Assembly: GCA_025517425.1 (NCBI GenBank)
Contig: JAOPJY010000002.1
Span: 124,001 to 188,000, forward strand
Length of the DNA: 64,000 nucleotides
Origin: Halobacteria archaeon AArc-dxtr1
GTDB lineage: Archaea; Halobacteriota; Halobacteria; Halobacteriales; Natrialbaceae
Reading direction: 5' to 3'
Shown here: piece after piece, positions 32,232 through 41,903 of the stretch
Layout: every line of letters begins with the position of its first letter
Numbering within the stretch: position 1 is the first letter of the stretch
Position numbers and translations under genes: made by a program
Notes under the pieces: generated by a model
The model's input: the letters and a program-made list of their open reading frames with translations, nothing else
Told to the model about the DNA's origin: nothing
Databases searched by the model: none

Positions 32232-34436
32232 CTAGCCGCCGTGACCCGGATAGTCGCGCTCGAACCGATCCTCGATCTCGGCCGCGTCGAACGAGACGAT
32301 GACGGGGCGCCCGTGCGGGCAGGCGTAGGGATTCTCGCAGTCGTCTAACGCCTCGAGCAGGTCGAGCACCGATCCCTCCGTCAGTGAGGTGTTGCCGGTG
32401 ATCGAGGGGTAGCAGGCCAGGTCGCCGAGAAAGGCGTCGGCCAGCGCGTCGACCGTCTCCGCGCCCGCCTCGCGGTCGCCGCCGACGAACGAGGCGAGCA
32501 CGTCGCGCAGCCGGTCGGGCTCGATTGTCTTCGCAAACACTGCGGGAACGGTCGTGACGGAAACCGTTCGGTCGTCGACCCGGTCGGCGTAGAAGCCGAG
32601 CCGGGAGAGCGCCTCGCGGTAGTCCTCGAAGGCCGCGGCCTCCGCGGCGGTGAGCTCGAGTTCGACGGGGTCGGCGAGGGCCTGGGCGGCCGGATCGGTG
32701 GCGAATGCCTCCCGGAGGCGCTCGTAGTTGACGCGCTCGTCGGCGGCGTGCTGGTCGACGAGTGCGAGCCCGTCGTCGGTCTCGCAGACCAGGTAGGTGT
32801 CCCGGAGCTGACCGAGCACGCGCAGTCGTGGGAGCGAATCGAACGCGGCCTCCTCGCCGATCGCGGGCTCGTCGTCGAGCGTTCGCTGCTCAGTGCCGCC
32901 GCCGAACTTGCGGTCGGGATCAGAGGGTGTTCTCGTGATGTCGGAGTCGGGTTCGGTTCCGGTGTCGCGGTTGGAGTCAGTTTCAGCGTCGCGACTCGGG
33001 CCCGCCTCGTCACGGCGGCCCGGGCGCGCGTCGGAGCCACCCGTGGCCGGATTCGTGTCGGGCGTGGTCGGCCGGCTTCCGGAGGCGTCGACCGCCGAGC
33101 TGGCGGTCGCACCCGAAACGGAGGCCGGATTCGACTCGGCGTCCGGTTCGGACGCGCTCGAGTCGCCAGCCGAGTTCGACGCTCCCGCCCATGTGTCGCG
33201 AGGCGGGTCCGCAGACCGTGAATTGACGTCGGATTCGTGGGAGGATGACGGATCGGAGCCGGAACCGTCGAGACTGCTCTCGGATCGTGCCGCCTTGGGC
33301 TCGGAGCCCTTCCCAGCAGCGCCGGGCTCGACGCGCGCCTCGCCGGGAGCAGATCGCCCGCGAGGCGCCGACGACCGCAGGAGCCCGTGGTCGAGCAGCG
33401 CCCGCTCGACCGCGGCGTCGACCTGCCGGCGCACCGCGTCGTCGTCGTCGAACCGGACCTCCCGCTTGCGAGGATGGACGTTGACGTCGACCGCATCGCC
33501 GGGCACCTCCAGAAAAAGGACGACGAAGGGGTACCGGTCGCTGCCGAGTTGGGCCCCGTAGGCGCCCATGATCCCCTCGCGAACCGCGTCGGCGGTGACG
33601 GCGCGGTCGTTGACGTACGTCGCGAGATACTCGCGACTCGAGCGGTTCGTCTCGGGATGGGAGATGAGCCCGGAGACGGACTCGAGGGGGCCGGGCGGAA
33701 GGGCGTCGCCGTCGGCCTCGACCTCGATCATCGACTGGGCGACCTCACGGCCGTAGACCGAGAGGACGGCGGCCTGGAGGTCACCCTGACCGGTCGTCGC
33801 GAACACCTCCCGGCCGTCGTGGGTCAAGGAGACGGCGACGTCCGGATTCGCGAGCGCGTAGCGCGTCACGACCCGGCTGACGTGGGCGAACTCGGTAGCA
33901 GTCGTCTTCAGAAACTTGCGGCGCGCGGGGGTGTTATAGAAGAGGTCTGCGACCTCGACGGTCGTCCCCTCGGGACAGCCCGCGGGCTCGACGCTCGTCA
34001 CCTCGCCGCCCTCGTAGACGAGTTCGGTGCCGACCGCGTCCTGGGCGTTCTCGACGCTGTCGGTCCGCGGCCGCGTCCGGATCGTCAGCCGTGAGACGGA
34101 GCCGATCGTGTGCAGTGCCTCCCCGCGGAAGCCGAGGGTGGCGACCCCCGACTCCAGGTCGTCGAGACCCGCGATCTTGCTCGTCGTGTGCTGGCGGACC
34201 GCGGCTCGAGCGTCGGCCTCGGTCATCCCCCGGCCGTCGTCCGCGACTCGGATCAGCTCCGTGCCGCCGTCCTCGATGATGACGTCGATCCGGGAGGCGC
34301 CGGCGTCGATGGCGTTCTCGACGAGCTCCTTGACTGCGCTCGCGGGGCGCTCGACGACCTCGCCCGCGGCGATGCGGGCGACGGTGTCCTCATCCAGCTG
34401 GCGAATCTCGGTGGGCTCGGTAGTGTCGTCGCTCAT
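32232..34436 (-). CDS. mutL: DNA mismatch repair protein MutL
   Basis: A 734-residue protein. The N-terminal GHKL ATPase has motifs VARIAAGEVVERPASAVKEL, ENAIDAGAS and VADDGRGM, and GFRGEALHTIGSV. The C-terminal dimerisation domain carries the endonuclease motif DQHAADERVNYE (DQHA-x2-E-x4-E, about 555-566) and the CPHGRP metal-site motif near the end. It should therefore nick DNA itself, as expected without MutH. A linker of about 165 residues (roughly 355-520) is made almost only of Ser, Asp, Gly, Pro, Thr and Arg. It acts with the MutS encoded 4 kb away. It is flanked by kdgK and kdgA on the same strand. Confidence 0.96.
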   Translation of the reverse strand: MSDDTTEPTEIRQLDEDTVARIAAGEVVERPASAVKELVENAIDAGASRIDVIIEDGGTELIRVADDGRGMTEADARAAVRQHTTSKIAGLDDLESGVATLGFRGEALHTIGSVSRLTIRTRPRTDSVENAQDAVGTELVYEGGEVTSVEPAGCPEGTTVEVADLFYNTPARRKFLKTTATEFAHVSRVVTRYALANPDVAVSLTHDGREVFATTGQGDLQAAVLSVYGREVAQSMIEVEADGDALPPGPLESVSGLISHPETNRSSREYLATYVNDRAVTADAVREGIMGAYGAQLGSDRYPFVVLFLEVPGDAVDVNVHPRKREVRFDDDDAVRRQVDAAVERALLDHGLLRSSAPRGRSAPGEARVEPGAAGKGSEPKAARSESSLDGSGSDPSSSHESDVNSRSADPPRDTWAGASNSAGDSSASEPDAESNPASVSGATASSAVDASGSRPTTPDTNPATGGSDARPGRRDEAGPSRDAETDSNRDTGTEPDSDITRTPSDPDRKFGGGTEQRTLDDEPAIGEEAAFDSLPRLRVLGQLRDTYLVCETDDGLALVDQHAADERVNYERLREAFATDPAAQALADPVELELTAAEAAAFEDYREALSRLGFYADRVDDRTVSVTTVPAVFAKTIEPDRLRDVLASFVGGDREAGAETVDALADAFLGDLACYPSITGNTSLTEGSVLDLLEALDDCENPYACPHGRPVIVSFDAAEIEDRFERDYPGHGG

Positions 34437-34588
34437 AGCGTGCAGAGTAGACGCAGGGCAGAACCGGGTCGCACGTTCGGCCGCCGGTTCCGGTGGGTCA
34501 TCTGCGCCGTGGTTTCGGGCGGCGCTCAATAGGTGTTACGCGAGGCCGATCTACGGGATAACACGCCGGGAAGAGAGTGACCGTCGGA

Positions 34589-35503
34589 TCAGGCCTCGAG
34601 CAAGGCGTCGAGGCGCGAGCCGATCGTCTCCCGCCCCGTCCCGGGAACCGGAACGAGCGGCGGTCGAACCGCGTCGGAGGGGATGGTCCCCCGGTAGGCG
34701 AGCGCGGCTTTCGCGGCTGGCGCGAAGCCGTAGGTCGCGGTCGTCTCGAACAGCGGTGCGATCGCGTCCTGAAGCCGACGTCCGCGCCGTTCGTCGGCCG
34801 TCTCGAACAGCTCGGCGTAGACCGCGGGCGCCACGTTCGAGAGCCCGTTGACGCCGCCGTCGGCGCCCATCCGGAGCGACGGGACGAGCAGGGAGTCGAA
34901 CCCCTGGAGCGTGAGAAAGTCCGCGGGCGTCCGCCGGATCGCCGAGAGGAAGTACTCGAAGTCGCCGCCGGAGTCTTTGAGTCCGAGCACGTTCTCGTGG
35001 GTCGCGACCGCCTCGAGCGTGTCGAGATCGATCGGGTCGCCGGAACACTGCGGGATGTTGTAGAGCAAGAGCGGCAGGGGCGACTCGTCGGCGACCGCTT
35101 CGAAGAAGCGCCGGTTTCCGGCCGGATCGTTCGCAGTGTGAAAGTATGGCGGGACGACGACGGCGGCGTCGGCGCCGACATCGACCGCGGCGTGGACGTG
35201 CCCCAGTGTCTCGGAGACGGAGGTGGCGGCTGCACCGGCGACGACCGGCACCGCGCCGTCGGCGCGGGAAACGGTGAGTTCGGTGACCCGACGCCGTTCC
35301 TCGGCGGAGAGGCTCGCGAACTCGCCGGCCGTGCCGCAGGGAAAGAGCGCGTCGATGCCGCCCTGGATGAGAGAGTCGACCAGCGATTCGAGGGCGGCCT
35401 CGTCGATCGGTATCGGATCCGAGCTGTCGATGTCCGCCGGGTCCGGCTCGAACGGCGTGACGATCGGACACGTGATTCCCGCGAGTTCGGTCCGGAAGTC
35501 CAT
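34589..35503 (-). CDS. kdgA: 2-keto-3-deoxy-(6-phospho)gluconate aldolase, DapA superfamily
   Basis: A 304-residue TIM-barrel Schiff-base lyase. The class motif FPCGTAGEFASLSAEERRRV holds the carboxylate-binding Gly-Thr region. The catalytic Tyr lies in LLLYNIPQCSG and the Schiff-base Lys in NVLGLKDSGGD. In haloarchaea this subgroup cleaves KD(P)G into pyruvate and glyceraldehyde (phosphate) in the semi-phosphorylative Entner-Doudoroff route. Dihydrodipicolinate synthase is the main alternative. Co-orientation with KDG kinase on the other side of mutL favours the sugar-acid role. The ATG at 35503 fits the conserved ITCPIVTPF strand. Confidence 0.85.
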   Translation of the reverse strand: MDFRTELAGITCPIVTPFEPDPADIDSSDPIPIDEAALESLVDSLIQGGIDALFPCGTAGEFASLSAEERRRVTELTVSRADGAVPVVAGAAATSVSETLGHVHAAVDVGADAAVVVPPYFHTANDPAGNRRFFEAVADESPLPLLLYNIPQCSGDPIDLDTLEAVATHENVLGLKDSGGDFEYFLSAIRRTPADFLTLQGFDSLLVPSLRMGADGGVNGLSNVAPAVYAELFETADERRGRRLQDAIAPLFETTATYGFAPAAKAALAYRGTIPSDAVRPPLVPVPGTGRETIGSRLDALLEA

Positions 35504-35612
35504 ACGCAGTCGTGTCTGGGCGGTTGCAAAAGCGTACCTACTCGGGACGGGGCCGGCGCCCGATGGCGGTTGCCGGCGGGGCGCTTTTCGACCTGCGGGT
35601 CGTTCACCGGCT

Positions 35613-36440
35613 ATGGACCTGCGACGGGGCTACTCCGTCGCCCGGACGGTCGTCGACGTCGTGCGCGAGCACAACGTGACGTTCATGGCGGGTAGCATCG
35701 CCCACGCCGCGTTCCTCTCGATCCTCCCGTTGCTCCTCTTACTGTTCATCGTCGTCGGCGCGGTCGGCAACGAGTTCCTGACCGAGCAGATCACCGCGCT
35801 GGCGCGCGATCACCTCAGCCCGGCGGGAGAGGGGCTCGTCTTCGAGGCGCTGACCGACGCCTCAGATCGCGCCGGTGCCTCGCTGATCGGCGTCGCGTCG
35901 CTGCTGTGGGGAATGCTGCGCATCTTCCGAGGGATCAGCACCGCGTTCGACGAACTCTACGAGGGCGAGGACCGCTCCGCAAGCGGGCGGGTGATCGACG
36001 GGCTCGTCGTCTTCGTCGCCATCCTGCTGGCCACCGTCGGCGCCGGGTTCGGGGCGACCGTCCTGGCCGCGGTCGATCACGCGGTCGTCGAAGTGCTGAC
36101 GCCGGTCGCGCTGTTCGTCGGGCTGACGGCCGCGTTCTTTCCGATGTACTACGTCTTCCCGAACGCAGACGTCGGCCCGCGGGAGGCCCTGCCGGGGGCG
36201 CTGGTCGCTGCCGCCGGCTGGGTCGTCCTCGAGGCGGTCTTCGGCATCTACGCCGGACTGGTCGACACCGTCGGCACCTACGAGACCCTCGGCGCCGTGA
36301 TCCTGCTACTCGTCTGGCTCTACGGCACGGCCCTTGTCCTGCTGGTCGGCGCGGCGCTCAACGTCGTCGTCGGCGGCCACCACGTCGAGGATGCAGACGA
36401 GCGCGACGAGGCGCCGTCGACGGGCGCGGTTGGGACGTAA
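35613..36440 (+). CDS. YihY/UPF0761 (BrkB-like) membrane protein
   Basis: A 275-residue polytopic membrane protein with about six helices. Family features are FMAGSIAHAAFLSILPLLLLL near the start, the helix LIGVASLLWGMLRIFRGISTAF and AAFFPMYYVFPNADVGPREALPGAL, which joins two helices. The function is unsettled despite the older RNase BN label. The ATG at 35613 begins just before the first conserved block. A paralogue lies at 47078. It is divergent from kdgA, with about 110 nt between the starts. Confidence 0.88.
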   Translation: MDLRRGYSVARTVVDVVREHNVTFMAGSIAHAAFLSILPLLLLLFIVVGAVGNEFLTEQITALARDHLSPAGEGLVFEALTDASDRAGASLIGVASLLWGMLRIFRGISTAFDELYEGEDRSASGRVIDGLVVFVAILLATVGAGFGATVLAAVDHAVVEVLTPVALFVGLTAAFFPMYYVFPNADVGPREALPGALVAAAGWVVLEAVFGIYAGLVDTVGTYETLGAVILLLVWLYGTALVLLVGAALNVVVGGHHVEDADERDEAPSTGAVGT

Positions 36441-36582
36441 CGCCGTCAGTCATGGTCGGGGCGTAAACGCCGGCAGCGGACGCAGCAGGTGCGTGAACAA
36501 GCGTGAACGGCACTGGTAGCTGACGCGAGGTGGGCTTCCGAAAACGGACGACAGGTGAAACCGCGATTTGAAGCGCGTACTC

Positions 36583-37146
36583 TCAGCGGTCGGGTGAGGC
36601 AGCCTGAATTGTAGTCGTATCATCTACCGTACCGACAACGAGGGTTGCTTGTTCGGGGGCTGAAGCGAGAGCCACGGTCGCAGCGTAGGAGACAGTGATG
36701 TGATACGAGGCTGGCTCTCTGTCGAGTTCGTACCAGCAACCGTACATCGTAATCGTGTGGTCATCTGGCTGCGTAATCTCACGGACATCCACAGCACGGT
36801 CCTGTTGTGGAGGTTGAAGATACCACTCTTTCTCCCAGACGAGAACCACCTGTTCTGAAAAGTCGACATCTTCTAAGAGACGTCCCTCATCAGCATCGTG
36901 TTCCACCTCTGAAGCGGGAAAGACGGTTTCGATCTGGTCACGGTCTGTGAGCAGTACAAACGGCGCGTACTCACTCCGCAACGATGGAACCGCATTTCGG
37001 GACAACTCGTACGACACGGTATTGCTGTCGTCTGGAACGTGCGAACACGCTTCTTGTTCTGGGTCCGGAGAGGTATTGTCAGCACACCCTGCCGTCCCAA
37101 GAAGGAGGGTGGCGCCGCCCACAGCGATGAACGTCCGTCGATCCAT
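36583..37146 (-). CDS. Small Tat-type lipoprotein of unknown function
   Basis: A 187-residue exported protein. The N-terminus MDRRTFIAVGGATLLLGTAG combines a twin-arginine and a lipobox ending at Cys21. The mature part is beta-rich with an internal Cys in TMYGCWYELDREPASYHITV and no recognisable domain. The base composition is lower in GC than most neighbours, hinting at later acquisition. The ATG at 37146 is chosen because it starts the signal peptide. It stands alone between the YihY gene and rnhA. Confidence 0.75.
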   Translation of the reverse strand: MDRRTFIAVGGATLLLGTAGCADNTSPDPEQEACSHVPDDSNTVSYELSRNAVPSLRSEYAPFVLLTDRDQIETVFPASEVEHDADEGRLLEDVDFSEQVVLVWEKEWYLQPPQQDRAVDVREITQPDDHTITMYGCWYELDREPASYHITVSYAATVALASAPEQATLVVGTVDDTTTIQAASPDR

Positions 37147-37481
37147 GCCACCAAAGATGTCATGGGGATAAAAAAAGTACCCCGGCGCAAAACTGGCAAC
37201 CGGCTCGTCGGAGGACAGCAGTTCCCGAGCGTGAGGGGCGGGTGTCGCCGCAAACCGCGTATCAGCATTGCTCGACCGACCCGTGAGCTGTCGCTTCCCG
37301 TTCAGACGGTTCGAACTCTCCAGGCGGAGAGTGTATCCACTGTCTGCACCACCACCGGCCACCTGAAGAAATATCACGCTGGGTTACCGAGGGCCGGTAT
37401 GAAGCGGTGTGACCAGCCACCGAGCCCGTCCGGGAGCGAAGGTATGCGGAGCTGGAACCCAATCTCGAGAGGGCGAGTAGC

Positions 37482-38135
37482 GTGACCAACGAGCCCCTCC
37501 CGGCCGAGCACCTCTCGCCGCTCGCTGCGCTCGTCGACGAGGTGCTCGCGGGCGTCGGCTACGATGTGGCGGCCACCATCGACGCCGTCGACGACGCCGT
37601 CCCCGGCTACGGCGGGCTCTTCGATCCCGAGACCAGCCGGGACGAGTTGCGTCGCGCGCTCGAGAGCCTGCTCGCGTCGGAACGTAGCCGGCCGCCCGTC
37701 CCCGAGCCGGCAAGCGACGCGTTCGTCCTCTACGTCGACGGCAGTTCCCGCGGCAACCCTGGCCCCGCAGGTGCGGGCGCCGTCATCGTGGACGCTACGG
37801 GAGACGAACTCGCCCGGCTCGGCCGACCCGTCGGCTCCCGGACGGGGAACAACACGGCCGAATACGTCGCCCTCCAGCTCGGCCTCGCTGAACTGGTAGC
37901 TCGCTACGAGCCCCGAAGGCTAGAGGTGCGCATCGATTCGATGACCGTCATCCGAGACGTCTGGGGTGGCAACGATCCGACAGAGCCGGGCGTCGAGACC
38001 TACAGCGAAGCCGTTGCGGCGACGCTGTCGGACATTCCGACCCACCAGTACACGCACCTGGCCGACAGCGACCCGAACCCCGCCGACGCGCTGGCGACGG
38101 TTGGAGCCGATATTGCAGCCCTCGGACCCGGATAG
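37482..38135 (+). CDS. rnhA: Ribonuclease HI, archaeal type
   Basis: A 217-residue enzyme that cleaves RNA in RNA/DNA hybrids. The RNase H core begins at about residue 80 with LYVDGSSRGNPGPAGAGAVI (first catalytic Asp). It continues through GNNTAEYVALQLGL (catalytic Glu) and the EVRIDSMTVI strand (third Asp), and ends with DPNPADALA carrying the last acidic residue. The basic protrusion of the E. coli enzyme is absent. The first about 75 residues form a helical extension of the kind found in other haloarchaeal RNase HI. The start is GTG. It is convergent with mutS, with about 30 nt between the ends. Confidence 0.92.
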   Translation: MTNEPLPAEHLSPLAALVDEVLAGVGYDVAATIDAVDDAVPGYGGLFDPETSRDELRRALESLLASERSRPPVPEPASDAFVLYVDGSSRGNPGPAGAGAVIVDATGDELARLGRPVGSRTGNNTAEYVALQLGLAELVARYEPRRLEVRIDSMTVIRDVWGGNDPTEPGVETYSEAVAATLSDIPTHQYTHLADSDPNPADALATVGADIAALGPG

Positions 38136-38164
38136 GAGAGCGCCGCCGGTTCAAAGACGTCGTA

Positions 38165-40924
38165 CTACTCCGTGTCCTCGAGCCGGCGCTGGAGATCCTG
38201 CACCTCGGAGAGGAGTTCGACCGGCGCCGTCGCGTTCACGTCGATCGACTGGAGATCCGAGAGGACGGCCTCCGTCTCCGGGTCGAGCGCCGAATCCGGT
38301 TTCGAATCGCCCCCCGCCGATCCGCCGCCGGCCGTCGCTCCGGGTGAGCCACCAGCGGCCCCACCGTCGGCGTTCGCCGGCCCGCGGAACTCGCCGCTGC
38401 CGACGTCGAAGACGGTCTGGACCGGTTCGCTCGCGCCGCCTTTCGCCTCGATAGCCTTCTCCTCGCGCAGCCGGGAGAGGACGTCTCGCGCCCGGTCGAC
38501 GACGGGTTCGGGGACGCCTGCGAGGTCGGCGACGTGGATCCCGTAGGAGCGGTCGGTGGGCCCCTCTCGCACCGTCCGGAGGAAGGTGACGTCGCCGTCG
38601 CGCTCGTCCGCCGCGACGTGGACGTTCGCGACCCGCGGGAGGTGCTCGGCGAGCCCGGTCAGCTCGTGGTAGTGGGTCGCAAAGAGCGTCTTCGCGCGCA
38701 CCTCGTTGTGGAGGTACTCCGTGGCGGCCCAGGCGATCGAGATGCCGTCGTAGGTCGCGGTGCCGCGGCCGACTTCGTCCAGAATGACGAGCGACTCGTC
38801 GGTCGCGGCGTGGAGGATGTTCGAGAGCTCGCTCATCTCGACCATGAACGTCGAGCGTCCCTGGGCGAGCTCGTCGAGCGCGCCGACACGGGTGAAGATG
38901 CCGTCGACGAGGCCGATCTCGGCCTCGCGGGCGGGGACGAAGCTCCCGATCTGGGCTAAGAGGACGATACAGGCGACCTGGCGCATGTACGTCGACTTCC
39001 CGGACATGTTGGGGCCAGTGACGACGAGGAACTCGCGACCAGCGTCGCGATCCGACGCGGCGGCGCCGGGGTCGTCCCCCAGCCGGACGCCGTTCGGGAC
39101 GAACTCCGTGGTCTGCTCGACGACCGGGTGGCGGCCCTGCTCGATTCTGATCGCATCCCCCTGGTGAAGCTCGGGGGCGACCCAGCCGTTCTCGGCGGCG
39201 TGGGTCGCGAGGCTCGCGAGCGCGTCGGCGGTTGCGAGCGCCCGGCCGACGTCCTGGAGGAGCTCGGCGCTGTCGGCGACGGCCTCGCGAAGCTCGGCGA
39301 AGAGTTCGTACTCGAGATCGCCGCGTTCTTCCTCTAAGCGGAGGATCTCGCGTTCTTTGTCCTCGAGCTCGTCGGTCGTAAAGCGCTTCGAGTTCTTGAG
39401 CGTCTTCACTTCCTCGTAGTGGTCGGGGACGCCGTCAGCGGCGGACTTGCCGACCTGGATGTAGTAGCCGTCGGTCCGATTGCGGTCGACGGTGACGTGG
39501 GAGAGGCCATGGGCACGTTTCTCACGGTCGGCGAGGGTCGCGAACCACTCCTCAAGTTCCTCGTGGCGGTCGATCACCGTATCCAGTTCCTCGCGGTAGC
39601 CCCGCTGAAGCAGCCCGCCCTGAGTCACCGTCGAGGGGGGCTCCTCGGCCACCGCCTCGGCCAGCGTCTCGCGCAGGTCCGCGGCAGCCTCGCGGTCGGG
39701 CCGGTCGAGGATCTCGGGAAGCGGGGAGTCGGCGAGTTCCGGGTTCGAGGCGACGGCGTCAGCTACTCGCGGGAGCACGGCGAGGGTGTCCCGCACGGCG
39801 AGCAGGTCCCTGGCGTCGGCGCTGCCGTGGGTCGATCGCGAGGCCAGCCGCGCCAAGTCGGCCGCCTCGCCGAGAACGTCCCGGATCTCGTCGCGAGCGA
39901 GGGCAGCACTCGAAAGCGCGGCGACGCTCTCCCGGCGCTCCCGGAGGACGGGCAACGAACGTCGGGGACGCTGGAGCCACTCCTTCAACAGCCGGGCCCC
40001 GGCGCTCGTCTCCGTGTGGTCGATCGTCGCGAACAGCGAGCCCTCGCGCTCGCCGGCCATCGTCTCGGTCAGCTCGAGGTTGCGTTGGGTCGTGCCGTCT
40101 AAGGTGACGTGGTCGTCGCCGTGGTGGGCCGCGATCCGGGTCATCGAGGCCAGCACGCCGGCGCCGGTCTCTTCGACGTACGAGAGGACCGCCCCGGCGG
40201 CCGCAATCGCGGTATCGGGGACCGCGAGCCCCTCGACCGGCTCGCGGCCGAAGTGCTCGCGGGCTCGGTGGCCGGCACGTTTGGGGGCGAACGCCTCGGC
40301 GTCGTGCAGCGTGAGGGTGGCGTCGGTGTGGTCGCGAATCCGAGAGAGGAGGGCGTCGTCGTTTCGCACCGCGGGGCCGGGGAGGATCTCCACCGGTGCG
40401 AACCGGTAGAGTTCGGTCAGCGTCGCCTCGGCGTCGGCGGCGCTGGCGACGAGAAAGCGCCCGGTGGTGACGTCGGCGAACGCGAGGCCGTAGCCGGCGT
40501 CGGCGGAACCGCCACCCGATCCGCCGGCGGCTGACGTGCCCGCGCCGTCTACAATTGCTGCGAGGTACTGGGCGTCGGCGTCGCCTGTCTCGAGCAGCGT
40601 CCCCGGCGTCACCACGCGGACGATCTCGCGAGCGTGGCCGCCGTCGGTCTCGTACTGGTCGGCGACGGCGACCCGGTGGCCGCGCTCGACGAGCGCCTTG
40701 AGATAGGGAGTGAGGTCGTCGAGGGGAACGCCCGCCATCGGGTAGGACTGGCCCTGGGAGGACTTCGAGGTCACCTTCAGGTCGAGCTCCTCGCCAACGC
40801 GTTCGGCGTCCTCGCCGAAGAACTCGTAGAAGTCACCACACTGCATCGCCAGCAGATCCGCGTCCGTCCCCGCTTTGAGCGAGAGAAACTCGCCGACGAT
40901 CCCCGTCGGCTCGGCGTCGGTCAT
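38165..40924 (-). CDS. mutS: DNA mismatch repair protein MutS
   Basis: A 919-residue mismatch sensor. The N-terminal mismatch-binding motif F-x-E is in QCGDFYEFFGEDA near residue 30. Connector, lever and clamp domains follow. The ATPase has Walker A GPNMSGKSTYMRQ near 627, and Walker B/signature LDEVGRGTATYDG near 703. A Gly/Ala-rich linker (about 845-880) precedes a C-terminal helical clamp. It works with MutL, encoded 4 kb away on the same strand. The ATG at 40924 was preferred to one seven residues upstream, since the conserved GIVGEFLSLK lies just inside. All core motifs are intact. Confidence 0.97.
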   Translation of the reverse strand: MTDAEPTGIVGEFLSLKAGTDADLLAMQCGDFYEFFGEDAERVGEELDLKVTSKSSQGQSYPMAGVPLDDLTPYLKALVERGHRVAVADQYETDGGHAREIVRVVTPGTLLETGDADAQYLAAIVDGAGTSAAGGSGGGSADAGYGLAFADVTTGRFLVASAADAEATLTELYRFAPVEILPGPAVRNDDALLSRIRDHTDATLTLHDAEAFAPKRAGHRAREHFGREPVEGLAVPDTAIAAAGAVLSYVEETGAGVLASMTRIAAHHGDDHVTLDGTTQRNLELTETMAGEREGSLFATIDHTETSAGARLLKEWLQRPRRSLPVLRERRESVAALSSAALARDEIRDVLGEAADLARLASRSTHGSADARDLLAVRDTLAVLPRVADAVASNPELADSPLPEILDRPDREAAADLRETLAEAVAEEPPSTVTQGGLLQRGYREELDTVIDRHEELEEWFATLADREKRAHGLSHVTVDRNRTDGYYIQVGKSAADGVPDHYEEVKTLKNSKRFTTDELEDKEREILRLEEERGDLEYELFAELREAVADSAELLQDVGRALATADALASLATHAAENGWVAPELHQGDAIRIEQGRHPVVEQTTEFVPNGVRLGDDPGAAASDRDAGREFLVVTGPNMSGKSTYMRQVACIVLLAQIGSFVPAREAEIGLVDGIFTRVGALDELAQGRSTFMVEMSELSNILHAATDESLVILDEVGRGTATYDGISIAWAATEYLHNEVRAKTLFATHYHELTGLAEHLPRVANVHVAADERDGDVTFLRTVREGPTDRSYGIHVADLAGVPEPVVDRARDVLSRLREEKAIEAKGGASEPVQTVFDVGSGEFRGPANADGGAAGGSPGATAGGGSAGGDSKPDSALDPETEAVLSDLQSIDVNATAPVELLSEVQDLQRRLEDTE

Positions 40925-41036
40925 ACCCGGTGACAGTCGTGCCATCGCTAAAATCGTGTGGGTTCGAGTGAGGACGTGTCGACGACAGAGACGGTTCGTG
41001 GGAACTGCCAGCAGCCTTACTTAGCTCGGTCTCGAA

Positions 41037-41891
41037 ATGGACCGTATGACCTCCCAAGAGGAGGAGATCGTTCGCCTGCTGTCCCAAAAGCGCAATCGGA
41101 GGGCGCTGGAGATCCTCCACGAGGAGGGGACCTGTTCGCTCCGGGAGCTGGCTGTGGGGATCGCCGACAAGGCGGAGGGAGCGTCCGGTGGTGCCGACGA
41201 GCGGGCGGCATCAGTTGACCGGATCACGATCGAACTCCACCATCGAATTCTCCCGGCGCTCACGTCGGCCGAGTTGGTGTCGTACAATCGCGAGAACGCT
41301 ACCGTTTCGACGGCAACGCAGACGGACCTCGAGGCGGAGTGGCTCGACGTCGAACTGTTCGACGAGCTGCAGTCGTACTTCGGCACCCACCACGACCGAG
41401 AGGAGGGAATCGGCGTCGTACAGGGGAGCGAGCAGGTCTACGAGCACGCGCGACAGATGGCAGACGAGGCCGACGAAGAGCTGTTTCTCATCTACGTCTC
41501 CGACGAGTTGCTCACCGTCGACTGCCTGCCCCAGGCCCAACGCGCCATCGACCGGGACGTCGAGTTCGCCGTCGGCTCCGAGGACGGCGGGGTTCACGAC
41601 TTCTTTCACGAGCACCTGCCGGAGGCGACGCTCTGGGAACCCCAGCGCGACTGGGGTGCGAGCCGAACGCAGTATCCCCGGATAAACCGCGTCATCGTCG
41701 CGGACCGCCAACAGGTCGTCGTCGGACTGCTCGACGAAACCGAGGACGGAGGGCTGGAGGAAACGGCGATAATCGGCGAGGGGGCGACGAATCCGCTGGT
41801 CGTCCTCGTCCGCGAACTCCTTGGACCGCGTCTCGACCATCTCGACTACCAGAGCGAGGACTTTCTGGAGAGCCTCCCGTTCGACGGGTGA
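41037..41891 (+). CDS. Winged-helix regulator with C-terminal sensor-like domain
   Basis: A 284-residue cytosolic protein. The N-terminus is a winged helix (QEEEIVRLLSQKRNRRALEI, SLRELAVGIAD, then IELHHRILPALTSAELVSYN) like that of DUF7344-type regulators. From about residue 115 an alpha/beta domain appears: EGIGVVQGSEQVYEHARQMA, EELFLIYVSDELLTVDC and INRVIVADRQQVVVGLLDE. It resembles the phospholipase-D-like sensor part of TrmB-type or DICT-type regulators but cannot be named. The ATG at 41037 or 41046 may be used. It is divergent from mutS, with a short shared promoter region, and is followed by convergent thiD. Confidence 0.75.
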   Translation: MDRMTSQEEEIVRLLSQKRNRRALEILHEEGTCSLRELAVGIADKAEGASGGADERAASVDRITIELHHRILPALTSAELVSYNRENATVSTATQTDLEAEWLDVELFDELQSYFGTHHDREEGIGVVQGSEQVYEHARQMADEADEELFLIYVSDELLTVDCLPQAQRAIDRDVEFAVGSEDGGVHDFFHEHLPEATLWEPQRDWGASRTQYPRINRVIVADRQQVVVGLLDETEDGGLEETAIIGEGATNPLVVLVRELLGPRLDHLDYQSEDFLESLPFDG

Positions 41892-41903
41892 GGAGACGGC
41901 TAC

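Noticed and set aside
34589-35503. Assignment as dihydrodipicolinate synthase for lysine
   Set aside because: No other diaminopimelate genes are near, and KDG kinase is co-oriented two genes downstream, so the sugar-acid aldolase is more likely. It is not excluded.
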